Shown: positions 33,296-44,700, counted from the stretch's first letter. The stretch is DNA of 53,450 nucleotides from an uncultured Mycolicibacterium sp. (GCF_937941905.1 NZ_CALDGS010000123.1:1-53450); one strand, 5' to 3'. Notes: generated by a model from the letters alone, not told the origin. A program made the numbers and translations.

Positions 33296-35170
33296 GTGCA
33301 GGGGATGCGCAGCGCGCTGGCCGTCATCGGTCAGATGGTCGTCGCCGCGGCGCTGGCCGCCGCGGTCGCGGTGGTGTCGCTGGTGGCGATCGCCGGCGTG
33401 GAATGGCCGGCCTACAACACCTCCAACCAGCTGCACGCACTCACCACCGTCGGCCAGTTCGGCTGCCTGGCGGGCATTTTCGTCACCGGCCTGGTGTGGC
33501 GGGCGGGTTGGCGGCGGCTCGCGCGGCCGGCCGCGGTGGTGTTCCTGGCCGCGTTCAACGTGGTCACCCTCGGCATGCCGCTGGGCGCCACCCGGCTGTA
33601 CCTGTTCGGGGTGTCGGTCGACCAGCAGTTCCGCACCGAGTACCTGACCCGGTTCGCCGACAGCCCGGCCCTGCACGACATGACCTACTACGGGCTGCCG
33701 CCGTTCTACCCGCCCGGCTGGTTCTGGCTCGGCGGCCGACTCGCCGCGCTCACCGGCACCCCGGCCTGGGAGATGTTCAAGCCCTGGTCGATCGTGTCGA
33801 TCACCGTCGCGGCGGTGCTCGCCCTGGTGCTCTGGACGGCGCTGGTGCGGTTCGAGTACGCGCTGGTCGTGAGCACCGCCACCACCGCGGTGATGCTGGC
33901 CTACGCCCCGGCCGAACCGTACGCGGCGATCATCACCGTGCTGCTGCCGCCGGTGTTCGTGCTGGCCTGGTCCGGGCTGCGGGGCGGCCGTGCGGGTGCG
34001 GGCGGGCGGCAACGGCCCGGCGGCTGGGCCGCCGTCGCCGGCACCGGCATCTTCCTGGGCTGCGCGGCGCTGTTCTACACCCTGCTGTTCGTCTACGCCG
34101 CGTTCACGCTGGCGATCATGGGCATCGGGCTGGCCGTCGCCCGCCGCTCGCTCGAACCGCTGGGCCGGCTGGCCGTCATCGCGGTGGTGTCCGGGGCGCT
34201 CGCGCTCATCGGCTGGGCCCCCTACCTGCTGGCCGCCGCCCGCGGCGAACCCGCCGACTCCGGCACCGCCCAGCACTACCTGCCCGCCGACGGCGCGGTG
34301 CTGCCGTTCCCGATGCTGTCGTTCACCCTGCTCGGGGCGCTCACCCTGATCGGCACCGTCTGGCTGGTCGCGCGCTGCCGCACCTCCACCCGGGCGGGCG
34401 CGCTGGGCATCGCGGTGGTCGCCGTCTACGCCTGGTCGCTGCTGTCCATGCTGACCACGCTGGCCGGCACCACCCTGCTGTCGTTCCGGCTGCAGCCCAC
34501 CCTGTCGGTGCTGCTGGCCGCCGCCGGGGCGTTCGGCTTCGTCGAGGGCGCCCGGGCCCTGGCCGACGCGTTCTCCAGCCGCCGGCTGCTGGCCGTCGCC
34601 GCGGCGATCGGGTTCCTCGGCGCGGCCACCTTCGCCCAGGACATCCCCGACACCCTGCGCGGCGACCTGATCGTCGCCTACACCGACACCGACGGCTACG
34701 GCCAGCGCGCCGACCGCCGCCCGCCCGGCGCCGAACGCCACTACCGCGAGATCGACGCGCGGATCCTCCAGACCACCGGCCGACCCCGCAACCAGACCGT
34801 GGTGATGACCGCCGACTACAGCTTCCTGTCCTTCTACCCCTACTACGGGTTCCAGGGCCTGACCTCGCACTACGCCAACCCGCTGGCGCAGTTCGAGGCG
34901 CGCGCCGCGGCGATCGAGAGCTGGGCCACCCTGCCCGACGCCGACGCCTTCGTCGCCGCGCTCGACGCGCTGCCCTGGGAGCCGCCGACGGTGTTCCTGA
35001 TGCGCCGCGGCGCCAACGACACCTACACGCTGCGGCTGGCCGAGGACGTCTACCCCAACCAGCCCAACGTGCGTCGCTACCACGTCGAACTCGACGCCCG
35101 GCTGTTCGACGACCCGCGCTTCGAGGTGTCCACCGTCGGTCCCTTCGTGCTGGCCATCCGGGTGGGCTGA
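33296..35170 (+). CDS. aftA: Arabinofuranosyltransferase AftA
   Basis: 624 residues, GT-C type, with about ten membrane helices in the first 440 residues and an extracellular C-terminal domain (TADYSFLSFYPYYGFQGLTSH region). A periplasmic loop DMTYYGLPPFYPPGW contains conserved aromatic residues of the family. It adds the first arabinose to galactan using DPA and primes EmbA/EmbB. GTG 33296 follows dprE2 by 26 bases; its TGA overlaps the embC ATG (TGATG). Corresponds to Rv3792. Confidence 0.92.
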   Translation: MQGMRSALAVIGQMVVAAALAAAVAVVSLVAIAGVEWPAYNTSNQLHALTTVGQFGCLAGIFVTGLVWRAGWRRLARPAAVVFLAAFNVVTLGMPLGATRLYLFGVSVDQQFRTEYLTRFADSPALHDMTYYGLPPFYPPGWFWLGGRLAALTGTPAWEMFKPWSIVSITVAAVLALVLWTALVRFEYALVVSTATTAVMLAYAPAEPYAAIITVLLPPVFVLAWSGLRGGRAGAGGRQRPGGWAAVAGTGIFLGCAALFYTLLFVYAAFTLAIMGIGLAVARRSLEPLGRLAVIAVVSGALALIGWAPYLLAAARGEPADSGTAQHYLPADGAVLPFPMLSFTLLGALTLIGTVWLVARCRTSTRAGALGIAVVAVYAWSLLSMLTTLAGTTLLSFRLQPTLSVLLAAAGAFGFVEGARALADAFSSRRLLAVAAAIGFLGAATFAQDIPDTLRGDLIVAYTDTDGYGQRADRRPPGAERHYREIDARILQTTGRPRNQTVVMTADYSFLSFYPYYGFQGLTSHYANPLAQFEARAAAIESWATLPDADAFVAALDALPWEPPTVFLMRRGANDTYTLRLAEDVYPNQPNVRRYHVELDARLFDDPRFEVSTVGPFVLAIRVG

Positions 35171-38100
35171 TGGCACGATCAACGCCCGTGACCGCCTCCG
35201 GCAGCAACCACCGGACCGCGCGCCTGATCGCCGTCGTCGCCGGCCTGCTCGGCACCCTGATGGCCATCGCCACCCCGTTCCTGCCGGTCGAGCAGACCAC
35301 CGCGGAACTCGACTGGCCGCAGGACGGCGTGCTGCGCAGCGTCGAGGCCCCGCTCATCGGCTACGTCGCCACCGACCTGAACGTCACCGTGCCCTGCCGG
35401 GCGGCCGCCGGACTGACCGGTCCCGGCAGCGACGGACGCACCGTGCTGCTGTCCACCGTGCCCAAGCAGGCGCCCAAGGCGATCGACCGGGGCCTGCTCA
35501 TCGAGCGGGTCAACGACGAGCTGCTGGTGATCGTGCGCAACACCCCGGTGGTGCGGGCGCCGCTGGCCGAGGTGCTCGGCCCGGACTGCCGGGAGCTGCG
35601 GTTCACCGCGCACGCCGACAAGGTCACCGGCGAGTTCGTCGGGCTCACCGCGGGCCCGGACGCCGAGGAACCCGGCGCACCGCTGCGCGGGGAGCGCGGC
35701 GGCTACGACTTCCGGCCGCAGATCGTCGGCGTGTTCACCGATCTGGACGGGCCGGCCCCGGACGGGCTGCGGTTCTCGGCCACCGTCGACTCCCGCTACA
35801 GCACCACCCCGACGCTGCTGAAGCTGCTGGTGATGATCGTCGGCGTCGCCATGACGGTGCTCGCGCTCGGCGCGCTGCACGTGCTCGACGCCGCCGACGG
35901 CATCCGGCACCGGCGGGTCCTGCCGCGCCGCTGGTGGTCGTTCACCCCGCTGGACGGGGTGGTCACCGCGGTCATGGTGTGGTGGCACTTCGTCGGCGCC
36001 AACACCGCCGACGACGGCTACATCCTGACCATGGCGCGGGTGTCCGAGCACGCCGGCTACATGGCCAACTACTACCGCTGGTTCGGCACCCCGGAGTCGC
36101 CGTTCGGCTGGTACTACGACCTGCTGGCGCTGTGGTCGCACGTGTCGACCGCGAGCATCTGGATGCGGCTGCCCACCCTGGCCATGGGCCTGGTGTGCTG
36201 GTGGGTGATCAGCCGCGAGGTGATCCCGCGACTCGGCCACGCCGTCAAGACCAACCGGGCCGCGGCCTGGACCGCCGCCGCGATGTTCCTGGTGTTCTGG
36301 CTGCCGCTGAACAACGGGCTGCGGCCGGAGCCGATCATCGCCCTGGGCATCCTGCTGACCTGGTGCTCGGTGGAGCGCGGGGTGGCCACCAGCCGGCTGC
36401 TGCCGGTCGCGGTGGCGATCATCATCGGCGCGCTCACCCTGTTCTCCGGGCCCACCGGCATCGCCGCCATCGGCGCGCTGCTGGTGGCCATCGGGCCGCT
36501 CAAGACGATCGTGTCCGCGCACGTGTCGCGGTTCGGCTACTGGGCGCTGCTGGCCCCGATCGCCGCCGCCGGCACGGTCACCCTCTTCCTGATCTTCCGC
36601 GACCAGACCCTGGCGGCCGAGCTGCAGGCCAACTCGCTCAAGAGCGAGGTCGGGCCCAGCCTGGCCTGGTTCGACGAGCACATCCGCTACTCCCGGCTGT
36701 TCACCACCAGCCCGGACGGCTCGGTCGCGCGCCGGTTCGCGGTGCTGTCGCTGCTGCTGGCGCTGGCCGTGTCGGTGGCGATGTCGCTGCGCAAGGGCCG
36801 CATCCCGGGCACCGCCGCCGGGCCGAGCCGGCGCATCATCGGCATCACCGTCATCTCGTTCCTGGCGATGATGTTCACCCCCACCAAGTGGACCCACCAC
36901 TTCGGGGTGTTCGCCGGGCTGGCCGGTTCGCTGGGCGCGCTGGCCGCCGTCGCGGTGGCCGCCGCGGCGATGAGCTCGCGGCGCAACCGGACGCTGTTCG
37001 CCGCCGCGGTGCTGTTCGTCACCGCGCTGTCGTTCGCCACCGTCAACGGCTGGTGGTACGTCTCCAACTTCGGGGTGCCCTGGTCCAACGAGTTCCCGCG
37101 GCTCGGGATGGCGGTGACCAACCTGCTGCTCGGGCTGGCGGTGCTGGCCCTGCTGTGGGCGGCCTGGCTGCACTTCTGGCGCGGCGATCCGCGCAGCACC
37201 GAGACCGGCGGCTGGCACCGCGTCGCGCAGGCCCCGCTGGCCATCGCCGGCTGGGCGCTGGTGCTCTTCGAGGTGGTGTCGCTGACCGCCGGGATGATCA
37301 GCCAGTACCCGGCCTGGTCGGTGGGCCGGTCCAACCTCGAGGCGCTCACCGGGCGGGCCTGCGGGCTGGCCAACGACGTGCTCGTCGAGACCGACCCCAA
37401 CGCCGACTTCCTCGCCCCGATCGGGGTACCGGTCGCCGCCGCGCTCGGCGCCGGGTTCGACGAGGGCTTCGGCCCCAACAACATCCCCGCCGACCTGTCC
37501 GCCGACGAGGTGATGTCCGGGCCGGGCAGCAGCCCCAACTTCGTCGCCTCCGCCGACGACGACGGCACCGGCGGCGGCGCCGGCAACGAGGGCGGCACCA
37601 CCGCCCGCGCCGGCATCAACGGCTCGCGGGCCGCGCTGCCGTTCCACCTCGACCCGGCCCGCACCCCGGTGCTGGGCAGTTGGCGCTCCGGCACCCAGCA
37701 GATCGCGCAGCTGCGCTCGGCCTGGTTCGCGCTGCCGGACGGCTGGGCCGACCGCCCGGACCGGCCGCTGCTGGTGGTGTCGGCCGCCGGCCGGTTCGAC
37801 CCGGACGAGGTGCAGCTGGAGTGGGCCGGCCCGGCGCAGGCCGACGACGAGGCCGGCGGCCGGCTGCAGTTCGCCGACGTCGGCGCCGCCCCGGCCTGGC
37901 GCAACCTGCGGCTGCCGCTGTCGGCGCTGCCGCGGGAGGCCACCCGGGTACGGCTGGTGGCCGTCGACGACGACCTGGCCCCGCAGCACTGGATCGCGCT
38001 CACCCCGCCGCGCGTCCCGCAGCTGCGCACCCTGCAGGAGGTCGTCGGCTCCGACGACCCGGTGCTGCTGGACTGGCTGGTCGGGCTGGCGTTCCCGTGC

Positions 38101-38403
38101 CAGCGGCCGTTCGACCACCGCTACGGGGTGATCGAGCCGCCCAAGTGGCGGATCCTGCCGGACCGGTTCGGCGCCGAGGCCAACTCGCCGGTGATGGACT
38201 ACCTCGGCGGCGGCCCGCTGGGCATCAGCGAGCTGCTGTTCCGCGCCACCACCGTGCCGACCTACCTCAAGGACGACTGGGCCCGGGACTGGGGTTCGCT
38301 GCAGCAGCTCACGCCGTACTACCCGGACGCGGTGCCGGCGCGGCTGCAGCTCGGCACGGCCACCCGCAGCGGGCTGTGGAGTCCGGCGCCGCTGCGGCAC
38401 TGA
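35170..38403 (+). CDS. embC: Arabinosyltransferase EmbC
   Basis: 1077 residues: an N-terminal carbohydrate-binding module (residues about 40-215), 13-15 membrane helices with the GT-C catalytic loop NTADDGYILTMARVSEHAGY (about 278-297), and a C-terminal carbohydrate-binding domain. EmbC extends the arabinan of lipoarabinomannan. Compared with EmbA and EmbB it carries a Gly/Asp-rich insert (residues about 795-820) before the C-terminal domain. ATG 35170 overlaps the aftA stop; GTG 35188 is an alternative. Corresponds to Rv3793. Confidence 0.95.
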   Translation: MARSTPVTASGSNHRTARLIAVVAGLLGTLMAIATPFLPVEQTTAELDWPQDGVLRSVEAPLIGYVATDLNVTVPCRAAAGLTGPGSDGRTVLLSTVPKQAPKAIDRGLLIERVNDELLVIVRNTPVVRAPLAEVLGPDCRELRFTAHADKVTGEFVGLTAGPDAEEPGAPLRGERGGYDFRPQIVGVFTDLDGPAPDGLRFSATVDSRYSTTPTLLKLLVMIVGVAMTVLALGALHVLDAADGIRHRRVLPRRWWSFTPLDGVVTAVMVWWHFVGANTADDGYILTMARVSEHAGYMANYYRWFGTPESPFGWYYDLLALWSHVSTASIWMRLPTLAMGLVCWWVISREVIPRLGHAVKTNRAAAWTAAAMFLVFWLPLNNGLRPEPIIALGILLTWCSVERGVATSRLLPVAVAIIIGALTLFSGPTGIAAIGALLVAIGPLKTIVSAHVSRFGYWALLAPIAAAGTVTLFLIFRDQTLAAELQANSLKSEVGPSLAWFDEHIRYSRLFTTSPDGSVARRFAVLSLLLALAVSVAMSLRKGRIPGTAAGPSRRIIGITVISFLAMMFTPTKWTHHFGVFAGLAGSLGALAAVAVAAAAMSSRRNRTLFAAAVLFVTALSFATVNGWWYVSNFGVPWSNEFPRLGMAVTNLLLGLAVLALLWAAWLHFWRGDPRSTETGGWHRVAQAPLAIAGWALVLFEVVSLTAGMISQYPAWSVGRSNLEALTGRACGLANDVLVETDPNADFLAPIGVPVAAALGAGFDEGFGPNNIPADLSADEVMSGPGSSPNFVASADDDGTGGGAGNEGGTTARAGINGSRAALPFHLDPARTPVLGSWRSGTQQIAQLRSAWFALPDGWADRPDRPLLVVSAAGRFDPDEVQLEWAGPAQADDEAGGRLQFADVGAAPAWRNLRLPLSALPREATRVRLVAVDDDLAPQHWIALTPPRVPQLRTLQEVVGSDDPVLLDWLVGLAFPCQRPFDHRYGVIEPPKWRILPDRFGAEANSPVMDYLGGGPLGISELLFRATTVPTYLKDDWARDWGSLQQLTPYYPDAVPARLQLGTATRSGLWSPAPLRH

Positions 38404-38462
38404 TTCGGGGCCGTTCCGGGCCGAGTCGGCCCGGCATCGCCACCGGGCCCAGCCGCGTCGCC

Positions 38463-38468
38463 TACCAT
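38463..38468 (+). promoter_or_regulatory. -10 hexamer TACCAT of embAB
   Basis: TACCAT lies eight bases before GTG 38477 in the 73-base embC-embA spacer. In M. tuberculosis this short spacer carries the embAB promoter in which ethambutol-resistance mutations occur (positions -8 to -16). Confidence 0.55.
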
Positions 38469-38476
38469 CGTCCCTC

Positions 38477-41400
38477 GTGCCCGCACACCGACTCGCTCGC
38501 TCGATCGCCGTCATCGCGGGCCTTGCGGGCGTCCTGCTCTGCGGTCTGGTCCCGCTGCTGCCGGTGCACCAGACCACCGCGACGATCCACTGGCCGCAGG
38601 GGCTCAACGCCGACGGCCGCGTCAGCGACATCACCGCGCCGCTGGTCTCCGGCGCCCCGCAGGCCCTCGACGTGTCCATCCCGTGCCCGGCGGTGGCCAC
38701 CCTGCCGCCGGAGGGCGGCCTGGTGTTCGCCACCAACCCGCCCGGCGGCATCGACGCCAGCCGCAACGGCCTGTTCGTCCGCGCCGACGCCGAATCGGTG
38801 ATCGTCGCCTTCCGCGACACCGTCGCCGCCGTCGCGCCGCGCGAGGCGGTGCAGTCCGGCGGCTGCTCGACGCTGCACGTCTGGGCCGACCCGGGCGGGG
38901 TCGGGGCGGACTTCATCGGCCTGCCGGACGCCGCCGGCACCCTGTCGCTGGACAAGAAGCCCCAGGTCAGCGGCGTGTTCACCGAGCTGGACGTGACCCC
39001 GCAGGACGGGCTGTGGGCGCGCATCGACGTCGACACCCGGTTCATCACCTCGCCCACCCTGGTCAAGCTGCTGGCGATGGTGCTCGGGGTGGGCTGCGTG
39101 CTCGCCGCGGTGGCCGCGCTGGCCCGGCTGGACCGCGACGCCGGGCACCGAGTGCGCGGCGGGTGGCGCCGGTTCCGGCAGGCCGGGCCGTTCCGCTGGG
39201 TCGTCGACGCCGGCGTCGTCGGCACCCTGGTGCTCTGGCACTTCATCGGGGCCATCTCCAGCGACGACGGCTACAACCTGACCATCGCCCGGGTCTCCAG
39301 CCTGGCCGGCTACACCGTCAACTACTACCGCTACTTCGGGGCGAGCGAGGCGCCGTTCGACTGGTACCAGTCGGTGCTGGCGCAGCTGGCCGCGATCAGC
39401 ACCGCCGGGGTGTGGATGCGGCTGCCCGCCACGCTGGCCGCCGTCGGTGCCTGGCTGCTCATCAGCCGGTGTGTGCTGCCCCGGCTGGGCCGCGCCCTGG
39501 TCACCGACCGGGCCGCCGTCGCCACCGCCGCGGCGGTGTTCCTGGCGGCGTGGCTGCCGTTCAACAACGGGCTGCGGCCCGAGCCGCTGATCGCCTTCGC
39601 CGCGCTGGCCGCCTGGGTGCTGGTGGAGAACGCGGTGACCAGCCGGCGGCTGTGGCCGGCCGCGGCCGCCGTCGTCGTCGCGGTGTTCTCCGCGACCCTG
39701 GCCCCGCAGGGCATCATCGCGCTGGCCCCGCTGCTGGCCGGGGCGCGGCGCATCGTCGACGTCGCCCGGCGCCGCCGCGAGGTGTACGGCCCCTGGGCGC
39801 CGATCACCGCGCTCGCCGCCGCGGCCGCGCTGATCTTCGTGGTGGTGTTCCGCGACCAGACCCTGGCCACGGTGGCCGAGTCGGTGCGCATCAAGTACAC
39901 CGTCGGCCCCACCATCCCCTGGTACCAGGAGTTCCTGCGCTACTACTTCCTCACCGTCGAGGACAGCGTCGACGGCTCGATGACCCGGCGTTTCGCGGTG
40001 CTCATCCTGCTGCTGTGCGTGTTCGGGGTGCTCGCGGTGCTGCTGCGCCGCGGCAGCGTGCCCGGCGTGCAGTCCGGGCCGGTGTGGCGGCTGACCGGCA
40101 GCACCGCCATCGGGCTGCTGCTGCTGACCTTCACCCCCACCAAGTGGGCGGTGCAGTTCGGCGCGTTCGCCGGGCTGGCCGGCGCGCTCGGCGCGGTCAC
40201 CGCGTTCGCGTTCGCCCGGGTCGGCCTGCACAGCCGACGCAACCTCGCGCTGTACGTCACCGCGCTGCTGTTCGTGCTGGCCTGGGCCACCTCCGGCATC
40301 AACGGCTGGTTCTACGTCGGCAACTACGGGGTGCCGTGGTGGGACAAGCAGCCGGTGATCCTCGGCTACCCGGTCACCACGATCTTCCTGGTGCTGGCCA
40401 TCGCCGGCGGGCTGCTCACCGGCTGGCTGCACTTCCGGATGGACTACGCCGGGCACACCGAGGTCGCCGACACCCGCCGCAACCGGGTGCTGGCCTCCAC
40501 CCCGCTGCTGGTGGTCGCGGTGATCATGGTGGTGCTCGAGGTCGGCTCGATGGCCAAGGGCGCGGTGCAGCGCTATCCGGTCTACACCACCGCCAAGGCT
40601 AACGTCGGGGTGCTCACCGGCAACCGCTGTGCGATGGCCGAGGACGTGCTCGTCGAGGCCGACCCCAACGAGGGCCTGCTCGAACCGGTGCCCGGGCAGC
40701 GCTACGGCAAGTACGGCCCGCTCGGCGGGGCCAACCCGGTCGGGTTCACCCCCAACGGGGTCAGCGACACCCTCGACCCGGCCGAGCCCGTCGTCGGCAA
40801 CCCCGGCACGGTCAACTCCGACGGGCCGCCGGACAAGCCCAACGTCGGCGTCGGCTTCGCCGCCGGCACCGGCGGCGGCTGGGGGCCGGAGGGCATCAAC
40901 GGTTCCCGGGTGTTCCTGCCGTTCGGGCTCGACCCGGCCCGGGTGCCCGTGCTGGGCAGCTTCGGCGAGAACTCCATCGCCGCCAAGGCCACCTCGGTCT
41001 GGTACCAGCTGCCGCCGCGCACCCCGGACCGCCCGATCGTCACCGTCGCCGCCGCCGGCTCGATCTGGTACTACGAGGAGGACGGCTCGTTCAACTACGG
41101 GCAGTCGCTGAAACTGCAGTGGGGGGTGCACCGGCCGGACGGCAGCTTCGAGGCGCTCGACGAGGTGCAGCCGATCGACGTCTTCCCGCAGCGGGCCTGG
41201 CGCAACCTGCGTTTCCCGCTGTCCTGGGCACCGCCGGAGGCCAACGTGGTGCGCATCGTCGCCGACGACCCCAACCTCAGCGAGGACCAGTGGTTCGCCT
41301 TCACCCCGCCGCGGGTGCCGGTGCTGCAGACCGCCCAGGAGTTCCTCGGCTCGGACACCCCGGTGCTGATGGACATCGCCACCGCGGCGAACTTCCCCTG

Positions 41401-41719
41401 CCAGCGGCCGTTCGGCCAGCACCTCGGCGTCGCCGAGCTGCCCGAGTACCGCATCCTGCCCAACTTCAAGCAGATCGTGGTGTCGTCCAACCAGTGGCAG
41501 TCCGCGCCGGACGGCGGGCCGTTCCTGTTCATCCAGGCGCTGCTGCGCACCGCCACCATCCCGACCTACCTGAACGGCGACTGGTACCGGGACTGGGGTT
41601 CGATCGAGCGCTACATCCGGGTGGTGCCGCCGGATGCGGCGCCTGACGCCGTCATCGAGGAAGGATCGACAACAGTGTTCGGCTGGAGCCGGCGCGGACC
41701 GATCAGGGCGCTCCCGTGA
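38477..41719 (+). CDS. embA: Arabinosyltransferase EmbA
   Basis: 1080 residues, same architecture as EmbC: N-terminal binding module, GT-C membrane core with ISSDDGYNLTIARVSSLAGY (residues about 257-276) and C-terminal binding domain. It works as a heterodimer with EmbB to make the branched hexa-arabinofuranosyl ends of arabinogalactan. GTG 38477 has the -10 hexamer but no Shine-Dalgarno. Its stop overlaps the embB start (GTGA). Corresponds to Rv3794. Confidence 0.95.
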   Translation: MPAHRLARSIAVIAGLAGVLLCGLVPLLPVHQTTATIHWPQGLNADGRVSDITAPLVSGAPQALDVSIPCPAVATLPPEGGLVFATNPPGGIDASRNGLFVRADAESVIVAFRDTVAAVAPREAVQSGGCSTLHVWADPGGVGADFIGLPDAAGTLSLDKKPQVSGVFTELDVTPQDGLWARIDVDTRFITSPTLVKLLAMVLGVGCVLAAVAALARLDRDAGHRVRGGWRRFRQAGPFRWVVDAGVVGTLVLWHFIGAISSDDGYNLTIARVSSLAGYTVNYYRYFGASEAPFDWYQSVLAQLAAISTAGVWMRLPATLAAVGAWLLISRCVLPRLGRALVTDRAAVATAAAVFLAAWLPFNNGLRPEPLIAFAALAAWVLVENAVTSRRLWPAAAAVVVAVFSATLAPQGIIALAPLLAGARRIVDVARRRREVYGPWAPITALAAAAALIFVVVFRDQTLATVAESVRIKYTVGPTIPWYQEFLRYYFLTVEDSVDGSMTRRFAVLILLLCVFGVLAVLLRRGSVPGVQSGPVWRLTGSTAIGLLLLTFTPTKWAVQFGAFAGLAGALGAVTAFAFARVGLHSRRNLALYVTALLFVLAWATSGINGWFYVGNYGVPWWDKQPVILGYPVTTIFLVLAIAGGLLTGWLHFRMDYAGHTEVADTRRNRVLASTPLLVVAVIMVVLEVGSMAKGAVQRYPVYTTAKANVGVLTGNRCAMAEDVLVEADPNEGLLEPVPGQRYGKYGPLGGANPVGFTPNGVSDTLDPAEPVVGNPGTVNSDGPPDKPNVGVGFAAGTGGGWGPEGINGSRVFLPFGLDPARVPVLGSFGENSIAAKATSVWYQLPPRTPDRPIVTVAAAGSIWYYEEDGSFNYGQSLKLQWGVHRPDGSFEALDEVQPIDVFPQRAWRNLRFPLSWAPPEANVVRIVADDPNLSEDQWFAFTPPRVPVLQTAQEFLGSDTPVLMDIATAANFPCQRPFGQHLGVAELPEYRILPNFKQIVVSSNQWQSAPDGGPFLFIQALLRTATIPTYLNGDWYRDWGSIERYIRVVPPDAAPDAVIEEGSTTVFGWSRRGPIRALP

Positions 41720-44700
41720 CCCGCGCCACCGGTGTGGGCGGTGCCACCAGCACCGCGGTGACCGAGGCCGTGCGGCACGCCGGCCGTGACGTGCAGATCG
41801 CCCGGTGGGTGGCCACCGTCGCCGGGTTGCTCGGCTTCGTGCTGGCCATCGCCACCCCGCTGCTGCCGGTCGTGCAGACCACCGCCACCCTGAACTGGCC
41901 GCAGCAGGGCCGGCTGGCCAACGTGGTGGCACCGCTGATCTCGCAGGCCCCGGTGAGCCTGACCGCCACCATCCCGTGCGCGGTGGTCCGGGACATGCCC
42001 GCCGACGGCGGACTGGTGCTCGGCACCGCGCCGGCCGAGGGCCGCGACGCCGCGCTGAACGCGATGCTGGTCAACGTCACCGAGGACCGCGTCGACGTCA
42101 TCGTCCGCAACGTGGTGGTGGCCAGCGTCGACCGCGACCGGGTGGCCGGCGATCCCGGCTGCTCCCGCATCGAGATCACCTCGAACCACGACGGCACCTA
42201 CGCCGAGTTCGTCGGGCTGCGCCAGGACGACGGCTCGCCGCAGCGCACCGGCTTCCCCGACCCGAACCTGCGGCCGGCCATCGTCGGCGTGTTCACCGAT
42301 CTGACCGGGCCGGCGCCGCCCGGGCTGGAGTTCTCCGCGCTCATCGACACCCGGTTCACCTCCCAGCCCACCGCGGTCAAGCTGGCCGCGATGCTGCTGG
42401 CCATCGCCTGCACCGTGCTCGCCCTGCTGGCGCTGTGGCGGCTGGACCGGCTCGACGGCCGGCGCATGCACCGGCTGGTGCCGACCCGCTGGCGCACCTT
42501 CACCGTCGTCGACGTCGCGGTGGTCGGTGCGTTCCTGCTCTGGTACGTCATCGGCGCCAACTCCTCCGACGACGGCTACATCCTCGGCATGGCCCGGGTG
42601 GCCGACCACGCCGGCTACATGTCGAACTACTTCCGCTGGTTCGGCAGCCCCGAGGACCCGTTCGGCTGGTACTACAACCTGCTGGCGCTGATGACCAAGG
42701 TCAGCACCGCCAGCATCTGGATGCGGCTGCCCGACCTGATCTGCTCGCTGATCTGCTGGCTGCTGCTGTCCCGCGAGGTGCTGCCGCGGCTCGGCCCGGC
42801 GGTGCTGGCCAGCCGGCCGGCGCTGTGGGCGGCCGGGCTGGTGCTGCTGGGCGCCTGGATGCCGTTCAACAACGGCCTGCGCCCGGAGGGCCAGATCGCC
42901 ACCGGCGCGCTGATCACCTACGTGCTCATCGAGCGGGCCATCACCTCCGGCCGGCTCACCCCCGCGGCGTTCGCGATCATCACCGCCGCGTTCACCCTCG
43001 GCATCCAGCCCACCGGGCTGATCGCGGTGGCCGCCCTGGTCGCCGGCGGCCGGCCCATCCTGCGCATCCTGGCCCGGCGCCGGCACGCGCTGGGCACCTG
43101 GCCGCTGGTGGCGCCGCTGCTGGCCGCCGGCACCGTGGTGCTCACCGTGGTGTTCGCCGACCAGACCCTGGCCACCGTGCTGGAGGCCACCCGGATCCGC
43201 ACCGCGATCGGGCCCAGCCAGGAGTGGTACACCGAGAACCTGCGGTACTACTACCTGATCCTGCAGACCACCGACGGTGCGGTGTCGCGCCGGATGGCGT
43301 TCCTGTTCACCGCGCTGTGCCTGTTCCCGTCGCTGTTCCTGATGCTGCGCCGCAAGCGGGTGCCCGGGGTGGCGCGAGGGCCGGCCTGGCGGCTGATGGG
43401 CGTCATCTTCGCGACGATCTTCTTCCTGATGTTCACCCCCACCAAGTGGATTCACCACTTCGGGCTGTTCGCCGCGGTGGGCGGTGCGATGGCCGCGCTG
43501 GCCACGGTGTTGATGTCGCGATCGGTGCTGCGCTCGCCGCGCAACCGGATGGCGTTCCTGTCGCTGGTGCTGTTCGTGGTGGCGCTGTGCTGGGCGTCGA
43601 CCAACGGCTGGTGGTACGTCTCCAACTTCGGTGTGCCGTTCAACATGTCGGTGCCGCGCATCGGGCCGGTGACGGTCAGCACGGTCTTCCTGGTCCTGGC
43701 CGCGGTGGCCGGGCTGTGGGCGCTGTGGCTGCATCTGTCGCAGCGGCCGGAATCCCGCGCGGTACGGGTGCTCACCGCCGCGCCGATCCCGGTCGCGGCC
43801 GGGTTCATGGTGCTGACGTTCATCGCCTCGATGGCGATCGGCGTGGTTCGCCAGTACCCGACGTACTCCAACGGCTGGGCCAACATCCGGTCGCTGGCCG
43901 GCGGCTGCGGGCTGGCCGACGACGTGCTGGTGGAACCCGACTCCAACGCCGGGTTCCTGCGGCCGCTGCCGGGCGACTGGGGCCCGCTCGGCCCGCTCGG
44001 CGGCGAGCGCCCGGTCGGCTTCTCCCCCAACGGGGTTCCGGACAAGATCATCACCGAGGCGATCCGGCTGAACAATCCGCTTCCGGGCACCGACTACGAC
44101 TGGAACCGGCCGGTGCGGCTGGAGCGGCCCGGCGTCAACGGCTCCACGGTGCCGCTGCCGTACGGTCTGGACCCCGACCGGGTTCCGGTGCTGGGCACGT
44201 ATTCGCCCGACGTGCAACAGGAGTCGCGGCTGGCCTCGGCGTGGTACGAGTTGCCGCCGGCCGACGACGGCCACCCGCTGGTGGTGGTGTCGGCGGCCGG
44301 GACGATCGCCGGGCGCAGTGTGGCCGAGGGGTTCACCCCGGGCCAGACCGTCGAACTGGAGTACGCGGTGCGCGGGCCGGACGGGCAGCCGGTGCCGGCC
44401 GGACGGGTGGTGCCCTACGACATCGGGCCGGCACCGAGCTGGCGCAACCTGCGCTACCCGCGTTCGGAGATCCCGGCCGACGCGGTGGCGGTGCGGATCG
44501 TCGCCGAGGACCTGAACCTGGGCCGCGGCGACTGGATCGCGATCACCCCGCCGCGGGTGCCCGAGCTGCGCACGGTGCAGGAGTACGTCGGCTCCGAGGT
44601 GCCGGTGCTGCTGGACTGGGCGGTGGGCCTGGCCTTCCCGTGCCAGCGGCCGATGCTGCACGCCAACGGCGTGACCGAGGTGCCGAAGTTCCGCATCTCG

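Noticed and set aside
37551..37620. Gly/Asp-rich insert of EmbC as a novel domain
   Set aside because: It looks like a short disordered loop at a position where Emb proteins vary in length; no fold or motif is visible.
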